Origin: Actinobacillus seminis
GTDB taxonomy: Bacteria > Pseudomonadota > Gammaproteobacteria > Enterobacterales > Pasteurellaceae
Assembly: GCF_002263215.1 (NCBI RefSeq)
Contig: NZ_NLFK01000001.1
Span: 248,001-312,000, forward strand
DNA length: 64,000 bases
Direction: 5' to 3'
Of this stretch, positions 37,744 to 49,057 are shown in pieces. The first letter of the stretch is position 1. Each line of letters starts with the position of its first letter. A program made the translations under genes and the position numbers. The notes below the pieces were generated by a model. It was not told the origin of the DNA. It made no database searches and worked only from the letters and a program-made list of their open reading frames with translations.

Positions 37744-37957
37744 TTATTTTAATCAAAATAAATCAATAAGTTAGATGTTGAAAATAAAAACGCGTTCCAC
37801 AAAAAAACAAATATATTCCAAAATTATTTATTCTGTAGGGCTGACAACCTTGTTACGTTTTACATAAAACCGATAAAAACGGCAAGCGTATTAAAATGAA
37901 ATTTGTCACGACGATAGCAAAAAAATCTCGTGGAGGTAAAGCCAAAGTGCAATTTTT

Positions 37958-39016
37958 TTATTTCACCACCGATACCGCATTAATTTGCACATAAACCGCT
38001 TGCCCTACGGTTAAATGCAACTCGTTGCATGACCATTTGCTTAGACTTGCCCAAATTTGTTGAGACGATACCTCCAATTGCACGTCCACACGATCATCAA
38101 AAGCAAAAAGTGCTGTGATTTTTCCGCGTAAAATATTGCGAATGCTACTTTTCTCCGGCATGATCAAAGCTAAAGAAACATCGGAACTATGCACGCACAC
38201 CCGTACCTTGTCACCAATCGGCTGCGCCACTGCATTGACCCATAATAATTGTTCACCGAGAAAAAGTGCGGTCATATTGTACACCGGATGATGCAAATGC
38301 ACCGGCAAAAACAGCACCGCGCTTTGTTCATGTTCCGTTTTCCACGGAGAAAATAACGGATTTTGCCAAATTTTCTCCAACACATCATAGGCTTTGACTT
38401 TTCCATCATCCAGCAACACCACACGCTCCGCCAAGCGCAACAACTCGTCCAAACTATGTGTCACGTAAAGAATCGGAATCTCAATTTGTTGAGATAAGGT
38501 TTCCAAATACCGCAACAACTCGCGTTTACGCGGTAAATCTAACGCGGATAACGGTTCATCCATCAATAAAATATCCGGATCCGTCAATAATGCCCGCCCA
38601 ATCGCCACACGCTGTTTTTCGCCGCCGGATAAGGTGATCGGGTAACGTTTTAATAAAGATCCAATGCCTAATAAATCTACTATATAATCAAACTCTTGCG
38701 TACTGACATTACGCATTCCGTAACGCAAATTGCCTTTGACATTGTAATGGGGAAACAAGCGCGCCTCTTGAAACACATACCCCACTCGGCGCCCATAGGT
38801 TGGTACGCTTATGTTCTGCACCACATCTACTAAAGTGCGGTCATTTAATCGAATAAATCCTTCATCCGGCGCAATTAAACCGCTGACTAAATTGAGCAGC
38901 GACGATTTACCCGAACCTGAAAGCCCAAAAATTGCAGTAATACCTTGATTGGGGATGTGCAAATCCGCCATCAACGCCATTTTTCCCAGTTGTTTTTTAA
39001 CTTTAATTTCTAACAT
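37958..39016 (-). CDS. modC: Molybdate import ATP-binding protein ModC
   Basis: This is the ATPase of the ModABC importer. Walker A is [11 protein letters not shown], the signature [16 protein letters not shown], Walker [15 protein letters not shown]-terminal molybdopterin-binding (Mop/TOBE) domain covers about 290-350. ATG 39016 is used; the frame extends two codons to a TTG. It overlaps modB by 14 bases. Two uptake cores lie inside (38265, 38835). Confidence 0.95.
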   Translation of the reverse strand: MLEIKVKKQLGKMALMADLHIPNQGITAIFGLSGSGKSSLLNLVSGLIAPDEGFIRLNDRTLVDVVQNISVPTYGRRVGYVFQEARLFPHYNVKGNLRYGMRNVSTQEFDYIVDLLGIGSLLKRYPITLSGGEKQRVAIGRALLTDPDILLMDEPLSALDLPRKRELLRYLETLSQQIEIPILYVTHSLDELLRLAERVVLLDDGKVKAYDVLEKIWQNPLFSPWKTEHEQSAVLFLPVHLHHPVYNMTALFLGEQLLWVNAVAQPIGDKVRVCVHSSDVSLALIMPEKSSIRNILRGKITALFAFDDRVDVQLEVSSQQIWASLSKWSCNELHLTVGQAVYVQINAVSVVK

Positions 39017-39743
39017 TAACAACGCGCCCTAATTTTTGTCGTGTTCGTTTTGCCAACCATTCTGAAAATAATAAAGAAATCAATGAGATCATAATGGCAA
39101 TAAAGCAAAGTCGTGCTACGGCACTTTCCGCGCCAGGCGTTTCGATAAAGGAATACATGGCAAGAGGAATGGTTTGTGTCACTTCAGGAATATTGGAAAC
39201 AAAGGTAATCGTCGATCCGAATTCACCTAAAGAGCGGGCAAAACCTAAAATCACCCCGGCTAAAATGCCGGGAAAAGAAAGCGGCAACACAACGGTGAAA
39301 AATATTCGCCATGGAGATGCCCCCAAGGTTGCTGCCGCTTGCTCCAACTTTACATCCACACTTTCTAACGCCAAGCGAATCGCGCGTACCACTAACGGAA
39401 ACGCGACAATTGCCGAAGCCAGCGCCGCACCGTACCAACTAAATCCAAAACTAAAATCAAACCATTGCAACAGATATTTACCGATAATCCCGTTCCGCCC
39501 CATAGCGATTAATAATAAATATCCGATCACCACCGGCGGTAACACCAAAGGCAAATGGATAATTCCGTTAACGAAAGCTTTACCGAAAAAATCTTTTTTC
39601 GCTAAAACCCATGCCGCCAGTAGCGCAAAAGGCAAACCGGCTAAAACAGAAGCGATGCCCACTTTAATGCTTAAATAGACCGCACTTAGCTCCGCCGGCG
39701 ATAAATGAAAATACCCAATTAATTCATCAATCATTATAATCAC
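39003..39743 (-). CDS. modB: Molybdate ABC transporter permease ModB
   Basis: This inner-membrane permease of about 246 residues has five or six spans and the EAA-type loop [20 protein letters not shown] at about residues 135-155. It forms the molybdate channel with ModC. A GTG begins the frame at 39743; ATG 39734 is an equally possible start, as no strong ribosome-binding site is visible for either. It lies between modA and modC on the same strand. Confidence 0.94.
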   Translation of the reverse strand: MIIMIDELIGYFHLSPAELSAVYLSIKVGIASVLAGLPFALLAAWVLAKKDFFGKAFVNGIIHLPLVLPPVVIGYLLLIAMGRNGIIGKYLLQWFDFSFGFSWYGAALASAIVAFPLVVRAIRLALESVDVKLEQAAATLGASPWRIFFTVVLPLSFPGILAGVILGFARSLGEFGSTITFVSNIPEVTQTIPLAMYSFIETPGAESAVARLCFIAIMISLISLLFSEWLAKRTRQKLGRVVNVRN

Positions 39744-39802
39744 ATGATATTAAAGTTAAATTTTCCCTGTTTCTCAACATTTGCTCTGCACAAAAAGCAA
39801 GA

Positions 39803-40585
39803 TCATTTGATAGTAAACCCATTTTGGCGAAAAATCGCTTTTGCCGGTGCGGAGTGTAAATAATCAAAAAAATCCCTCGTCTCGGCACGCCCATGTCCTT
39901 TAACGATTGCGGCGGGATATTCTATCGGCATATGGGAGTTTTCCGGGAAAACCGCAACAATTTTCACATTATCTGCGCTAATCATCGCATCAGTTTGATA
40001 TACGACACCCAACGGAGCTTCACCTTTTTCTACAAATAGTAATGCTTTACGCACATTATCTGCTCGTGCAAGTCTTTTCTGTAACCCATCCCATTGATTT
40101 AAATAGGTAAATGCCGTTTTAGCATAAATACCGGCAGGAACATGGCTAGGATCAGCAACGGCTAAAAAAGAACCGTCTAAAGCCGATTGCCATTGTGCAT
40201 TCGTTAAATCCACCGTTTCAATTTTGCTGTCTTTCGGTGCAATCATAACGAGTGCATTACCCGCAACATTTTGACGGCTATCTTCCTCAATTGCGCCTTT
40301 TTCTGCCAAAAAATCCACCCATTGCTGATCAGCGGAAATAAAAATATCGGCAGGTGCATTTTCGGTAATTTGTCTCGCTAAAGTGGATGATGAGGCAAAT
40401 GAAAATACAATTTCTTGCGTTGGATATTGTTTATGATATTCTGCCGCAATTTGCTCCAATGCATTAGTCATTGACGCCGCAGCAAACACCGTGGTTTTTG
40501 CCTGTGCCAAAAATGACATTGAACTTAGCACTATCATTAACAACATTGCCCATTGTTTTATCTCGCCATTTAGTTTACGCACCAT
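39803..40585 (-). CDS. modA: Molybdate-binding periplasmic protein ModA
   Basis: The 260-residue binding protein has a signal peptide ending in FLAQA. The mature start TTVFAAASMTNALEQIA is characteristic and carries a binding Ser. FSFASSSTLARQI supplies another binding Ser, and VADPSHVPAGIYAKTAF is conserved. I chose ATG 40585 because GAGGGG lies immediately upstream; an in-frame TTG at 40597 would disrupt that site. It is the first gene of modABC, divergent from modE. Confidence 0.94.
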   Translation of the reverse strand: MVRKLNGEIKQWAMLLMIVLSSMSFLAQAKTTVFAAASMTNALEQIAAEYHKQYPTQEIVFSFASSSTLARQITENAPADIFISADQQWVDFLAEKGAIEEDSRQNVAGNALVMIAPKDSKIETVDLTNAQWQSALDGSFLAVADPSHVPAGIYAKTAFTYLNQWDGLQKRLARADNVRKALLFVEKGEAPLGVVYQTDAMISADNVKIVAVFPENSHMPIEYPAAIVKGHGRAETRDFFDYLHSAPAKAIFRQNGFTIK

Positions 40586-40614
40586 TTTTCCCCTCAATTT
40601 CCCGCAAATTAATT

Positions 40615-40638
40615 CATTATAAATTTAATTATATAATG
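40615..40638. promoter_or_regulatory. ModE-like operator between modA and modE
   Basis: CATTATA and TATAATG are perfect inverted arms spaced by 10 bases. The E. coli ModE site has TATATA-type arms spaced similarly. It lies 30 bases from the modA start and 69 from modE, suited to molybdate-dependent repression of modABC. Confidence 0.55.
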
Positions 40639-40706
40639 AAATTTAAATAAATGCTACACAAAAATCCGTTTCGATTACACTATAAAAAACAACTCATTGA
40701 AATGCT

Positions 40707-41489
40707 ATGTTAACGACCGAATTAAACAGCGAAATTCTATTAACCATCAAATTGCAGCAACAACTCTTTGTGGATCCCAAACGTATTCGTTTGCTCAAAG
40801 AAATTCAGCAGTGCGGCTCCATTAACCAAGCGGCAAAAAATGCACAAGTCAGCTACAAAAGCGCTTGGGATCATTTAGAAATAATGAATAAAATTAGCCC
40901 AAAACCCTTGCTTGAACGCAATACGGGCGGAAAAAATGGCGGTGGTACCCAATTAACGACTTATGCCCTGCGACTGCTGCAACTTTATGATTTATTAGAA
41001 CAAACTCAACAAAAAGCATTCTCGATTTTACAGGATGAAAGCGTCCCGTTAAACAGCCTGCTATTTGCCACCACCCGTTTCTCGCTACAAAGTAGCGCAA
41101 GAAATCAGTTTTTCGGCAATATTAAAAGGCTGATTCATGAGGATATTCATTGTTATATAGATGTGCATATTACCGATTTTCCCTATCCACTGCGAGTTTC
41201 CATCACCGCGCAAAGTGCGGTGCGTTTACAATTAGTTTTGGAAAAAGAAGTATTGTTGATGATCAAAGCGCCTTGGGTAAAAATCTCTCATCAAGCAACG
41301 TCTCAACCAAACAACTATCCAGCAGCGGTTAAATCCATCATTGATAAAAATGATTTCAAAGAAGTGATATTATCCTTAAGCAAGGAAACCGAACTCTGCG
41401 CCATCGTCCTCAACGACGAACAAATCGCACTTGACCAACTCCTATGGTTTAGTATCGATCCCGAACAAGTTATTTTAGCTACGCTATAA
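40707..41489 (+). CDS. modE: Molybdate-responsive regulator ModE
   Basis: This 260-residue regulator has an N-terminal winged helix (about 20-100) with GSINQAAKNAQVSYKSAWDHLE, followed by ERNTGGKNGGGTQLT. The C-terminal half resembles tandem Mop domains (SARNQFFGNI, AVRLQLVLEKEVLLMIKAPW) that bind molybdate. It is divergent from modABC with a palindrome between. Confidence 0.94.
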   Translation: MLTTELNSEILLTIKLQQQLFVDPKRIRLLKEIQQCGSINQAAKNAQVSYKSAWDHLEIMNKISPKPLLERNTGGKNGGGTQLTTYALRLLQLYDLLEQTQQKAFSILQDESVPLNSLLFATTRFSLQSSARNQFFGNIKRLIHEDIHCYIDVHITDFPYPLRVSITAQSAVRLQLVLEKEVLLMIKAPWVKISHQATSQPNNYPAAVKSIIDKNDFKEVILSLSKETELCAIVLNDEQIALDQLLWFSIDPEQVILATL

Positions 41490-41521
41490 ATTGAAGATGA
41501 TTTTTATTTTAAAAAACCGGA

Positions 41522-42934
41522 TTAAACCCCGCCGGCGTAAATCATCATGGCGAGGATGAAGAGCCAAGCCTGAATATCTTGTTCGCTATAATCTTTGCCG
41601 GTAACATTTAATTTGTCGTTGTCGAGGTTGAATGTCAGCGTATATTTATCATCGGTTTCTTTGAATAACCCTTGGCTTACTAGTGATTTTAGTTTTTTAT
41701 CCAAGATATTTTGCGCGTTTTGTTCCGCATCGGCTTGGCTGAGGCTGTTATCTGATGCCATCAATGAGGTAGCAATAAATTCTTTCAAAAAGGCTTTATC
41801 TAAGTTGAGTTCGCCTGTTAAGGTGTTAAATAAATCTAAGATTTTGCCTTGTTGTCCCGCGTTAAGCACATTTTGCACCACACCGACATCCAAATTTAGC
41901 GTGGCGTTGCCCTTGCTGTTGGTTAGCCCTAATGGCGATAATTGCAAGTGCGGTTGATTATTTAACAATTTTTCCAGTGCATTTATCCCTTCGACACTTA
42001 AGTTATTTTGTCGATTAAGTTTATCCGCCCCTTGTAAAAACAAGCGTAAAGCATTTGCATCAAGATGGTTTAATTTCATGTTCCATTGCAATCCCGCCAC
42101 CGAACGATTGTTTTCTTTCACATCCGCCATCTGATAAACAAAATCAGAATTTACCCAATTTTGTTCTTGTTTTAAGTTAAGAGAAAGCGAGATGTCATCA
42201 AGTTGTAAACGATAATCCTGCCCTTTTTTATCTATGCCATTAAGCGCAAAATCCGCAATGCTTACCTGATATTGACCATTAAATAAATCAGCACTTGGGC
42301 GTTCCACATTCACTTTAACATTTTTCAACAAAATAGTATTGGGTCTTGCCGGATCTTCGGTTTCTTTGCGGATCGTTACACTTGGAAAATTACCGACGGT
42401 TTTGCCAAATCCTTTTTTGTCCAAATCAAATTGCACATTCCCTGTCCATTGCAACTGTTCCGCATCCAAATTCACTTTCGCGCTAGAATTAAGCTCACCT
42501 TTAACTTGTTGGTTATAGGCCATGGCAAGCGTCAGCGCTAGCGGATTACTTTTGTCATCTGTAAACCAAAGTGCTGTTTGTTCATTTTTCTGTAAGGCAA
42601 GATCGGCAGAAAACATCGCGACTGAAAAATTATTCAATGTAATAGGTCCATGATAAATTTTTCCCGCCATCGGCAAACGATAAGTGATATTATCTTTCGG
42701 CGAAGTGAGGAGCAAATCGTAGGACAAAGTTGAGCTAAAAAAACCGCGCTCAAATTTCACATTTTCAACTTTGCTCAAGCCATGTTCAATAGAAACTGAC
42801 GTAGCACTTCGGTTAATTTGTTGCAGATAAAATACATAATTTTCTTCGGCCACTTTTCCAGTGTACCACGCACCACCGCTCCACAGCGCACCGAGGGCAA
42901 CAAGCATTCCGATCGCTAATGTTGATTTTTTCAT
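41522..42934 (-). CDS. ydgA: YdgA family (DUF945) protein
   Basis: This 470-residue protein has one N-terminal membrane anchor (residues 5-24) and a long beta-rich periplasmic part. The N-terminus MKKSTLAIGMLVALGALW and the following YTGKVAEENYVFYL resemble E. coli YdgA. The family is poorly understood. It lies alone, divergent from dnaK and convergent with modE. Confidence 0.83.
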   Translation of the reverse strand: MKKSTLAIGMLVALGALWSGGAWYTGKVAEENYVFYLQQINRSATSVSIEHGLSKVENVKFERGFFSSTLSYDLLLTSPKDNITYRLPMAGKIYHGPITLNNFSVAMFSADLALQKNEQTALWFTDDKSNPLALTLAMAYNQQVKGELNSSAKVNLDAEQLQWTGNVQFDLDKKGFGKTVGNFPSVTIRKETEDPARPNTILLKNVKVNVERPSADLFNGQYQVSIADFALNGIDKKGQDYRLQLDDISLSLNLKQEQNWVNSDFVYQMADVKENNRSVAGLQWNMKLNHLDANALRLFLQGADKLNRQNNLSVEGINALEKLLNNQPHLQLSPLGLTNSKGNATLNLDVGVVQNVLNAGQQGKILDLFNTLTGELNLDKAFLKEFIATSLMASDNSLSQADAEQNAQNILDKKLKSLVSQGLFKETDDKYTLTFNLDNDKLNVTGKDYSEQDIQAWLFILAMMIYAGGV

Positions 42935-43110
42935 TGTAGTTCCTTAAGTCATTATCAAATTTTCAACAATAAACTAACATAACCTGCTATAAAGTCAAAA
43001 AATTTTCCACCCTCCCCTTGAATTTTATTTTTCCGCTCACATTTACAAAAACGTGAACGGATTTGACCGCACTTTTCAAGAAAAAATGTTGAAAAATATT
43101 GGAATTTAAC

Positions 43111-43138
43111 CTTGAAATGCGAAATTCAATCCTTATCT
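43111..43138 (+). promoter_or_regulatory. Sigma-32 (heat-shock) promoter of dnaK
   Basis: CTTGAAA at 43111-43117, a 13-base spacer and CCTTATCT at 43131-43138 fit the RpoH pattern (CTTGAAA, then a CCCCAT-T-like -10), 36 bases before the dnaK ATG. Confidence 0.65.
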
Positions 43139-43174
43139 AAGAGACAACAGAATTTTATTAGGAGAAAACAGATT

Positions 43175-45079
43175 ATGGGAAAAATTATTGGTATTGACTT
43201 AGGCACAACAAACTCTTGTGTAGCGGTAATGGATGGCGATAAACCGCGTGTTATTGAAAATGCCGAAGGGGATCGTACGACACCGTCAATTATCGCTTAT
43301 ACCAACGATAACGAAACCTTGGTTGGTCAACCGGCAAAACGTCAAGCAGTAACCAATCCGAAAAATACGTTATTTGCAATCAAACGTTTAATCGGTCGTC
43401 GTTTTGAAGATCAAGAAGTTCAGCGTGATGTGAGTATTATGCCATTTGAAATTGTAAAAGCAGACAATGGTGACGCTTGGGTTTCAGTAAAAGGTGAAAA
43501 AATGGCACCGCCGCAAATTTCTGCCGAAGTGTTGAAAAAAATGAAAAAAACGGCGGAAGATTTCTTGGGTGAAACGGTAACCGAAGCAGTAATTACTGTA
43601 CCGGCATATTTCAACGACGCACAACGTCAAGCAACCAAAGATGCAGGTCGTATCGCCGGTCTTGAGGTTAAACGTATTATCAATGAACCGACAGCGGCGG
43701 CATTGGCTTATGGTTTGGATAAAGGTAAAGGCAACCAAACGATCGCAGTTTATGACTTAGGGGGTGGTACTTTCGACTTATCCATTATCGAAATCGATGA
43801 AGTTGGCGGCGAAAAAACGTTCGAAGTATTAGCAACTAACGGAGATACTCACTTAGGTGGTGAAGACTTTGATAACCGCGTAATCAACTACTTAGTGGAC
43901 GAGTTCAAAAAAGAACAGGGCGTAGATTTACGTAACGATCCGCTTGCAATGCAACGTTTGAAAGAAGCAGGTGAGAAAGCGAAAATCGAACTTTCTTCTG
44001 CGCAACAAACTGACGTTAATCTTCCGTACATCACCGCAGATGCAACCGGTCCAAAACACTTAAATATTAAATTAACTCGTGCCAAACTAGAATCCTTAGT
44101 GGAAGATTTAGTGGCGCGCTCTATGGAGCCGGTAAAAGTTGCGTTGGCTGATGCCGGATTGAGCGTCTCCGACATCAATGATGTGATTTTGGTGGGCGGT
44201 CAAACCCGTATGCCATTAGTTCAACAAAAAGTGGCTGAATTCTTTGGCAAAGAACCACGTAAAGACGTGAACCCTGATGAAGCGGTTGCTGTAGGTGCTG
44301 CGGTACAAGGTGGTGTGTTATCTGGTAATGTAACTGACGTATTGTTGTTAGACGTTACTCCGCTTTCATTAGGTATCGAAACCATGGGCGGTGTGATGAC
44401 AACCTTGATTGAGAAAAACACCACAATTCCAACCAAAAAATCGCAAGTGTTCTCAACCGCGGAAGATAATCAAAGTGCAGTGACAATTCACGTACTTCAA
44501 GGTGAACGTAAACAAGCAAGTGCGAATAAATCTTTAGGGCAATTTAACCTGGAAGGTATTAACCCTGCACCACGCGGTATGCCACAAATTGAAGTAACTT
44601 TCGATATTGACGCGGACGGTATTATCCACGTTTCCGCGAAAGATAAAGGCACCGGTAAAGAACAACAAATTACCATCAAAGCTTCTTCCGGTTTGAGTGA
44701 TGATGAAATTCAACAAATGGTACGTGACGCGGAAGCAAACGCAGAAGCTGATCGTAAATTTGAAGAATTAGTGCAAGCGCGTAACCAAGCGGATCATTTA
44801 GTTCACTCTACTCGCAAACAATTAAGCGAAGTGGGCGATAAATTATCAGCAGACGACAAAGCTCCGATTGAAAAAGCCGTCAACGAACTTGAAGCGGCAG
44901 CGAAAGGTGAAGACAAAGCGGCGATTGAAGAAAAGCTCCAAGCTTTAGTTCAAGTGTCTGAAAAACTTATTCAAGTGGGTCAAGCGCAAGCCCAACAAGG
45001 TCAACAACAAGCGCAACAAAATCCAAAAGATGATGGCGTAGTTGATGCCGAGTTTGAGGAAGTGAAAGATAATAAATAA
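43175..45079 (+). CDS. dnaK: Molecular chaperone DnaK (Hsp70)
   Basis: The 634-residue chaperone binds exposed hydrophobic segments in an ATP-controlled cycle with DnaJ and GrpE. Nucleotide-binding motifs are [24 protein letters not shown] and [13 protein letters not shown]; the linker [15 protein letters not shown] leads into the peptide-binding domain; the tail ends [11 protein letters not shown]. Start ATG 43175 follows AGGAG; the frame extends to 43112 but those residues are not conserved. A sigma-32-like promoter precedes it. Confidence 0.98.
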   Translation: MGKIIGIDLGTTNSCVAVMDGDKPRVIENAEGDRTTPSIIAYTNDNETLVGQPAKRQAVTNPKNTLFAIKRLIGRRFEDQEVQRDVSIMPFEIVKADNGDAWVSVKGEKMAPPQISAEVLKKMKKTAEDFLGETVTEAVITVPAYFNDAQRQATKDAGRIAGLEVKRIINEPTAAALAYGLDKGKGNQTIAVYDLGGGTFDLSIIEIDEVGGEKTFEVLATNGDTHLGGEDFDNRVINYLVDEFKKEQGVDLRNDPLAMQRLKEAGEKAKIELSSAQQTDVNLPYITADATGPKHLNIKLTRAKLESLVEDLVARSMEPVKVALADAGLSVSDINDVILVGGQTRMPLVQQKVAEFFGKEPRKDVNPDEAVAVGAAVQGGVLSGNVTDVLLLDVTPLSLGIETMGGVMTTLIEKNTTIPTKKSQVFSTAEDNQSAVTIHVLQGERKQASANKSLGQFNLEGINPAPRGMPQIEVTFDIDADGIIHVSAKDKGTGKEQQITIKASSGLSDDEIQQMVRDAEANAEADRKFEELVQARNQADHLVHSTRKQLSEVGDKLSADDKAPIEKAVNELEAAAKGEDKAAIEEKLQALVQVSEKLIQVGQAQAQQGQQQAQQNPKDDGVVDAEFEEVKDNK

Positions 45080-45086
45080 TTCACGG

Positions 45087-45229
45087 GTAGGGGCACTCTG
45101 TGTGTCCACGGACACAGCCGTGTTCCTACAAAGGGCGTAGCAATACGCCCTTTGGTCTATTACGTAGGGTGGGTGATAACCCACCAAAATATCAAAATTT
45201 AGCGAAATGGTGGGTTACACCCACCCTAC
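45087..45229. repeat. Composite hairpin repeat between dnaK and dnaJ
   Basis: Three adjacent inverted repeats fill the 166-base gap. GTAGG at 45087 and CCTAC at 45125 enclose TGTGTCC/GGACACA. CAAAGGGCGTA and TACGCCCTTTG (45129-45154) have a 4-base loop. GTAGGGTGGGT...TAACCCACCA and TGGTGGGTTA...ACCCACCCTAC (45164-45229) form a stem of about 21 bp with a small bulge. The GTAGGGTGGGT element resembles dispersed repeats found in many bacteria. There is no coding capacity. It may attenuate dnaJ or stabilise dnaK mRNA. Confidence 0.8.
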
Positions 45230-45245
45230 AGAATGATACAAAATT

Positions 45246-46379
45246 ATGGCAAAACGAGATTATTACGAAGTACTAGGTATTCAAAAAGGGGCGGATGAAA
45301 AAGAAATTAAACGTGCCTATAAACGCCTTGCAATGAAATATCACCCTGACCGTACGAAAGGGGATAAAGAAAGTGAAGAAAAATTTAAAGAAATCAATGA
45401 AGCCTATGAAATCTTAAGCGATAAAGAGAAAAAAGCCGCTTACGATCAATATGGTCATGCTGCATTTGAACAAGGCGGATTTGGTGGCGCTGGCGGATTT
45501 AGTGGCTTCGGCAGTGCCGATTTCGGCGATATTTTTGGTGATATGTTCGGCGATATTTTTGGCGGAAGTCGCGGTCGTCAACGTGTCGTGCGTGGCGAAG
45601 ATTTACGTTATGATATTGAAATTACCTTAGAAGAAGCAGTAAAAGGTACTAAAAAAGATATTCAAATCAATACTTTAGTTGAATGTGAAAGCTGCCATGG
45701 TTCCGGTGCGGAAGCGGGTTCTAAAGTAGAAACCTGTCCAACTTGCCACGGAGCGGGTCGTGTTCGTCGTCAACAAGGCTTCTTTGTAACCGAACAAGTT
45801 TGTCCAACCTGTCACGGGTTCGGGAAAAAAATTGAAAAACCATGTCGTAACTGCCATGGCGACGGACGTGTACATAAAAAGAAAAACCTTTCTGTTACAA
45901 TTCCAGCGAGCGTTGATACCGGCAATCAATTACGCTTATCCGGTGAAGGTGCCGCAGGGGAAAACGGCGCGCCGGCAGGCGATCTGTACGTGGTCATCCA
46001 TGTTAAAGAACATGATATTTTCCAACGTGACGGGAACAATCTTTACTGCGAAGTGCCAATCAGCTTCACCATGGCGGCATTAGGTGGCGAAATTGAAGTG
46101 CCAACCTTAGATGGTCGCTTGAAAGTGAAAATTCCGGAAGAAACACAAACCGGTAAATTATTGCGCTTACGCGGCAAAGGTGTATCCTCTAGCAGAAGTG
46201 GCTATGTAGGTGATTTAATTTGTAAAATTATTGTTGAAACCCCAATCAAACTCAATGAAGAACAAAAAGAATTGTTGAGAAAATTGGAAGCAAGTTTGGA
46301 AGGCAAAACGCAACACCGTCCAAAATCCTCCAGCTTTATTGATGGCGTTAAAAAATTCTTCGATAATTTAGGCAAATAA
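45246..46379 (+). CDS. dnaJ: Chaperone protein DnaJ (Hsp40)
   Basis: The 377-residue co-chaperone stimulates DnaK. The J domain has HPD at residues 33-35; a Gly/Phe-rich region (about 75-110) follows; four CxxCxGxG repeats ([32 protein letters not shown]) bind two zincs; C-terminal substrate domains follow. It is downstream of dnaK past the hairpin repeat. No own promoter is obvious. Confidence 0.98.
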   Translation: MAKRDYYEVLGIQKGADEKEIKRAYKRLAMKYHPDRTKGDKESEEKFKEINEAYEILSDKEKKAAYDQYGHAAFEQGGFGGAGGFSGFGSADFGDIFGDMFGDIFGGSRGRQRVVRGEDLRYDIEITLEEAVKGTKKDIQINTLVECESCHGSGAEAGSKVETCPTCHGAGRVRRQQGFFVTEQVCPTCHGFGKKIEKPCRNCHGDGRVHKKKNLSVTIPASVDTGNQLRLSGEGAAGENGAPAGDLYVVIHVKEHDIFQRDGNNLYCEVPISFTMAALGGEIEVPTLDGRLKVKIPEETQTGKLLRLRGKGVSSSRSGYVGDLICKIIVETPIKLNEEQKELLRKLEASLEGKTQHRPKSSSFIDGVKKFFDNLGK

Positions 46380-46389
46380 TCAGTTAAAT

Positions 46390-46432
46390 AAAAAGTGCGG
46401 TCAAAATCCGAAGATTTTTAACCGCACTTTTT
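46390..46432. terminator. Terminator from an inverted uptake pair
   Basis: AAAAAGTGCGGT (46390-46401) and ACCGCACTTTTT (46421-46432) form a perfect 12-bp stem between the converging dnaJ and prs. Confidence 0.9.
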
Positions 46433-46496
46433 CTATATTACGTCTAATTCGGCGTTAAAAGGACAAAAAAAGCGCCTCTATCCCGAATTGGTAAAA

Positions 46497-47444
46497 TTAA
46501 CTAAACATTGCTGAAATAGATTCTTCGTTACTAATACGACGAATTGCTTCAGCCAACATACCGGAAAGTGTTAATACTCGCACTTTACCTAATGCTTTAA
46601 TTTCTGGAGAAAGTGGAATAGTATCAGTCACAACAACCTCATCCAATACATCATTGGCCAGATTTTTTGCCGCCGATCCGGAGAATACCGCATGGGTTGC
46701 ATAAGCAAATACACGTCTTGCTCCACGTTCTTTCAAGGCTTCCGCTGCTTTACACAAGGTACCGCCAGTATCAATCATATCATCAATCAAGATGCAGTCA
46801 CGATCTGCAACATCCCCGATAATATGCATTACTTGTGCAACATTAGCTTTCGGGCGACGCTTATCAATAATCGCCATGTCAGTATCATTTAACAATTTAG
46901 CGACCGCGCGCGCGCGCACTACCCCGCCGATATCAGGAGAGACAACAATTGGATTGATCAAATCAGTTTTCTTCAAAATATCATGAATTAATACCGGAGA
47001 ACCAAACACGTTATCTACCGGGACATCAAAAAAACCCTGAATTTGTTCGGCATGCAAATCACAGGTGAGTACGCGATCTACACCTACACTGGATAAGAAA
47101 TCGGCAACGACTTTTGCAGTGATAGGTACACGAGCCGAGCGAACCCGACGATCCTGACGAGCATACCCAAAATAAGGAATAACTGCCGTAATACGACCGG
47201 CTGAAGCACGACGTAAGGCATCCACCATCACAATCAATTCCATTAAATTGTCATTTGTCGGTGCACAGGTAGATTGAATAATAAAAACATCACTACCTCG
47301 TACATTTTCATTAATTTGAACTTGAACCTCACCATCACTAAAGCGACCAACTGTTGCGTCACCAAGTGAAATATATAAGCGTTCGGAAATTCGTTTTGCG
47401 AGTTCAGGTGTGGCATTCCCCGCGAAAAGTTTTATGTCAGGCAT
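46497..47444 (-). CDS. prs: Ribose-phosphate pyrophosphokinase
   Basis: The 315-residue enzyme makes PRPP from ribose 5-phosphate and ATP. Conserved segments are [20 protein letters not shown] (ATP flap), [18 protein letters not shown] (metal) and [19 protein letters not shown] (PRPP loop). The length equals the family norm. It follows lolB-ispE on the same strand with a 56-base gap, as in E. coli. Confidence 0.98.
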   Translation of the reverse strand: MPDIKLFAGNATPELAKRISERLYISLGDATVGRFSDGEVQVQINENVRGSDVFIIQSTCAPTNDNLMELIVMVDALRRASAGRITAVIPYFGYARQDRRVRSARVPITAKVVADFLSSVGVDRVLTCDLHAEQIQGFFDVPVDNVFGSPVLIHDILKKTDLINPIVVSPDIGGVVRARAVAKLLNDTDMAIIDKRRPKANVAQVMHIIGDVADRDCILIDDMIDTGGTLCKAAEALKERGARRVFAYATHAVFSGSAAKNLANDVLDEVVVTDTIPLSPEIKALGKVRVLTLSGMLAEAIRRISNEESISAMFS

Positions 47445-47500
47445 TGTTAATGTAACCTCAAGGAGTTTAAGTAGTAAGAAATTTCATATAGCTAATTGAT

Positions 47501-48388
47501 TTATCGAAAAACTTTCTCCAAATACGAAGACAAAGGAGAAATATTCAACCCTTTGGCAACAAAACCGAAATAGGCGTCCGGTTTATTGCTAAATGCTGCT
47601 TGTGCTGATTGCTCATCTTCAAACTCAGCAAATACACAAGAGCCTGTTCCTGTTAATCTCGCCGGTGCATATTTTAACAACCAGCGTAAGGTTTCTTCAA
47701 CCTCTGAATAATGATCCAGCACAACTTTTTGGCAATCGTTTTCGTATTTTTCCGCTAAAAGTTGCTGTAATGATCGTTTTGGTGTATTACGCGACAAGTC
47801 GGGATCTTGGAAAATCACTGCGGTAGAAATGGAAACATCCGGTTTTAATACCAAATACCATTTTTCCGGCGGTTGGCAATAAGTCAGTTTTTCGCCAACA
47901 CCCTCTGCAAACGCCGCTTTGCCATGTACAAAAATCGGTACATCCGCCCCAAGCTGGACGCCCAAATCAGCCAATTGCTGCACGGAAAGTCCCGTTTGCC
48001 ATAAGGCATTGAGTACCACCAACGTGGTTGCGGCATTGGATGAACCGCCACCTAATCCGGCGCCTATTGGTAATATTTTATCTAAATGGATTTTCGCACC
48101 TTGACGACAACCGGTTACTTGTTGCAATAAACGCGCCGCACGGTAAATTAAATTTTGCGTCAAAGGCATACCGGGAATTTCCGGTGTCAAGCTAATTTCA
48201 ATGCTATCTCGCACGTCAATTTCCAGCCAATCGCCAAAATCGAGAAATTGAAATAAGGTTTGTAATTCGTGATAACCATCCGCCCGTTTTCCATTAATAT
48301 ATAAAAATAAATTCAATTTTGCCGGGCTAGGATAGCGCCTGCTGCCGAGGGATTGGGAAAGTGCGGTCGAAAAGTGGTAAGTTTTCAT
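47501..48388 (-). CDS. ispE: 4-diphosphocytidyl-2-C-methyl-D-erythritol kinase
   Basis: This 295-residue GHMP kinase performs the fourth step of the MEP isoprenoid pathway. [20 protein letters not shown] holds the catalytic Lys region, [15 protein letters not shown] (about 95-109) the ATP-binding loop, and [12 protein letters not shown] the third GHMP motif. ATG 48388 shares one base with the lolB TAA (TAATG), indicating coupling; the frame extends four codons further. Confidence 0.96.
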   Translation of the reverse strand: MKTYHFSTALSQSLGSRRYPSPAKLNLFLYINGKRADGYHELQTLFQFLDFGDWLEIDVRDSIEISLTPEIPGMPLTQNLIYRAARLLQQVTGCRQGAKIHLDKILPIGAGLGGGSSNAATTLVVLNALWQTGLSVQQLADLGVQLGADVPIFVHGKAAFAEGVGEKLTYCQPPEKWYLVLKPDVSISTAVIFQDPDLSRNTPKRSLQQLLAEKYENDCQKVVLDHYSEVEETLRWLLKYAPARLTGTGSCVFAEFEDEQSAQAAFSNKPDAYFGFVAKGLNISPLSSYLEKVFR

Positions 48389-49017
48389 TAAAGTGCCCAA
48401 TGATCAATGCGAATTTTTAAGGTCTGCTCGCTATTTTTCAACAAAATATCCCGTGGCATCATGCGATTTCCAACAGATTGATAATTTAAATAATCGGCAG
48501 TCCAATTCTCCCCCTCCGCCGGATAGGAAAAGCCGGCTAACAGATGGTTGCTACCAACGTTGTAATCGGCTTGTTCATTGGGTTGACCTTTTAGCCAAGT
48601 GGAAAAATGTTCCAATGGAATATCCATCCCGATAATTTCTTGCAGTAATAACTTCGCATCCGACGCCGAACGTTGGTTGCCCTTATTGTCGGAAATCGTT
48701 AATCCATAAGGACTCATATCGAATGTTAAGGTTAAAGATGTGATCGTAGAAGATAGCAACAAGGTATAAGATTGCGCGTTGCGATATTGCCAATCAAAGC
48801 GGGCGGAAAAGCGTTCTTTGCTAGAAATATAGCCTAGTTGACCGGTGCTACTATAGAATTTAATTTGCTTTAGTTGTTGCAAATGTTGTTGCCATTGTGC
48901 ATCCGTTTTCTCAATATGAGCCACATTTGTCGGACGATTGTCAGCAATATCCAGCGTTTGACATCCGGCTAAAAACAGCGCCGCCATCAAAATGAAAAAG
49001 AATTTTAAGGATTTCAT
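48388..49017 (-). CDS. lolB: Outer-membrane lipoprotein LolB
   Basis: The 209-residue receptor accepts lipoproteins from LolA and inserts them in the outer membrane. The lipoprotein signal ends in LFLAGC (Cys19). [22 protein letters not shown] and [16 protein letters not shown] are family segments, and WLKGQPN lies near residue 140. It is first of lolB-ispE-prs. Confidence 0.94.
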   Translation of the reverse strand: MKSLKFFFILMAALFLAGCQTLDIADNRPTNVAHIEKTDAQWQQHLQQLKQIKFYSSTGQLGYISSKERFSARFDWQYRNAQSYTLLLSSTITSLTLTFDMSPYGLTISDNKGNQRSASDAKLLLQEIIGMDIPLEHFSTWLKGQPNEQADYNVGSNHLLAGFSYPAEGENWTADYLNYQSVGNRMMPRDILLKNSEQTLKIRIDHWAL

Positions 49018-49057
49018 AAGCTCACTTAATCAAAAAAATTGTGCGTATTTTACGTGG

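Noticed and set aside
39094-39678. A 194-codon plus-strand frame opposite modB
   Set aside because: It is antisense to the conserved modB gene, with no ribosome-binding site or recognisable domain.
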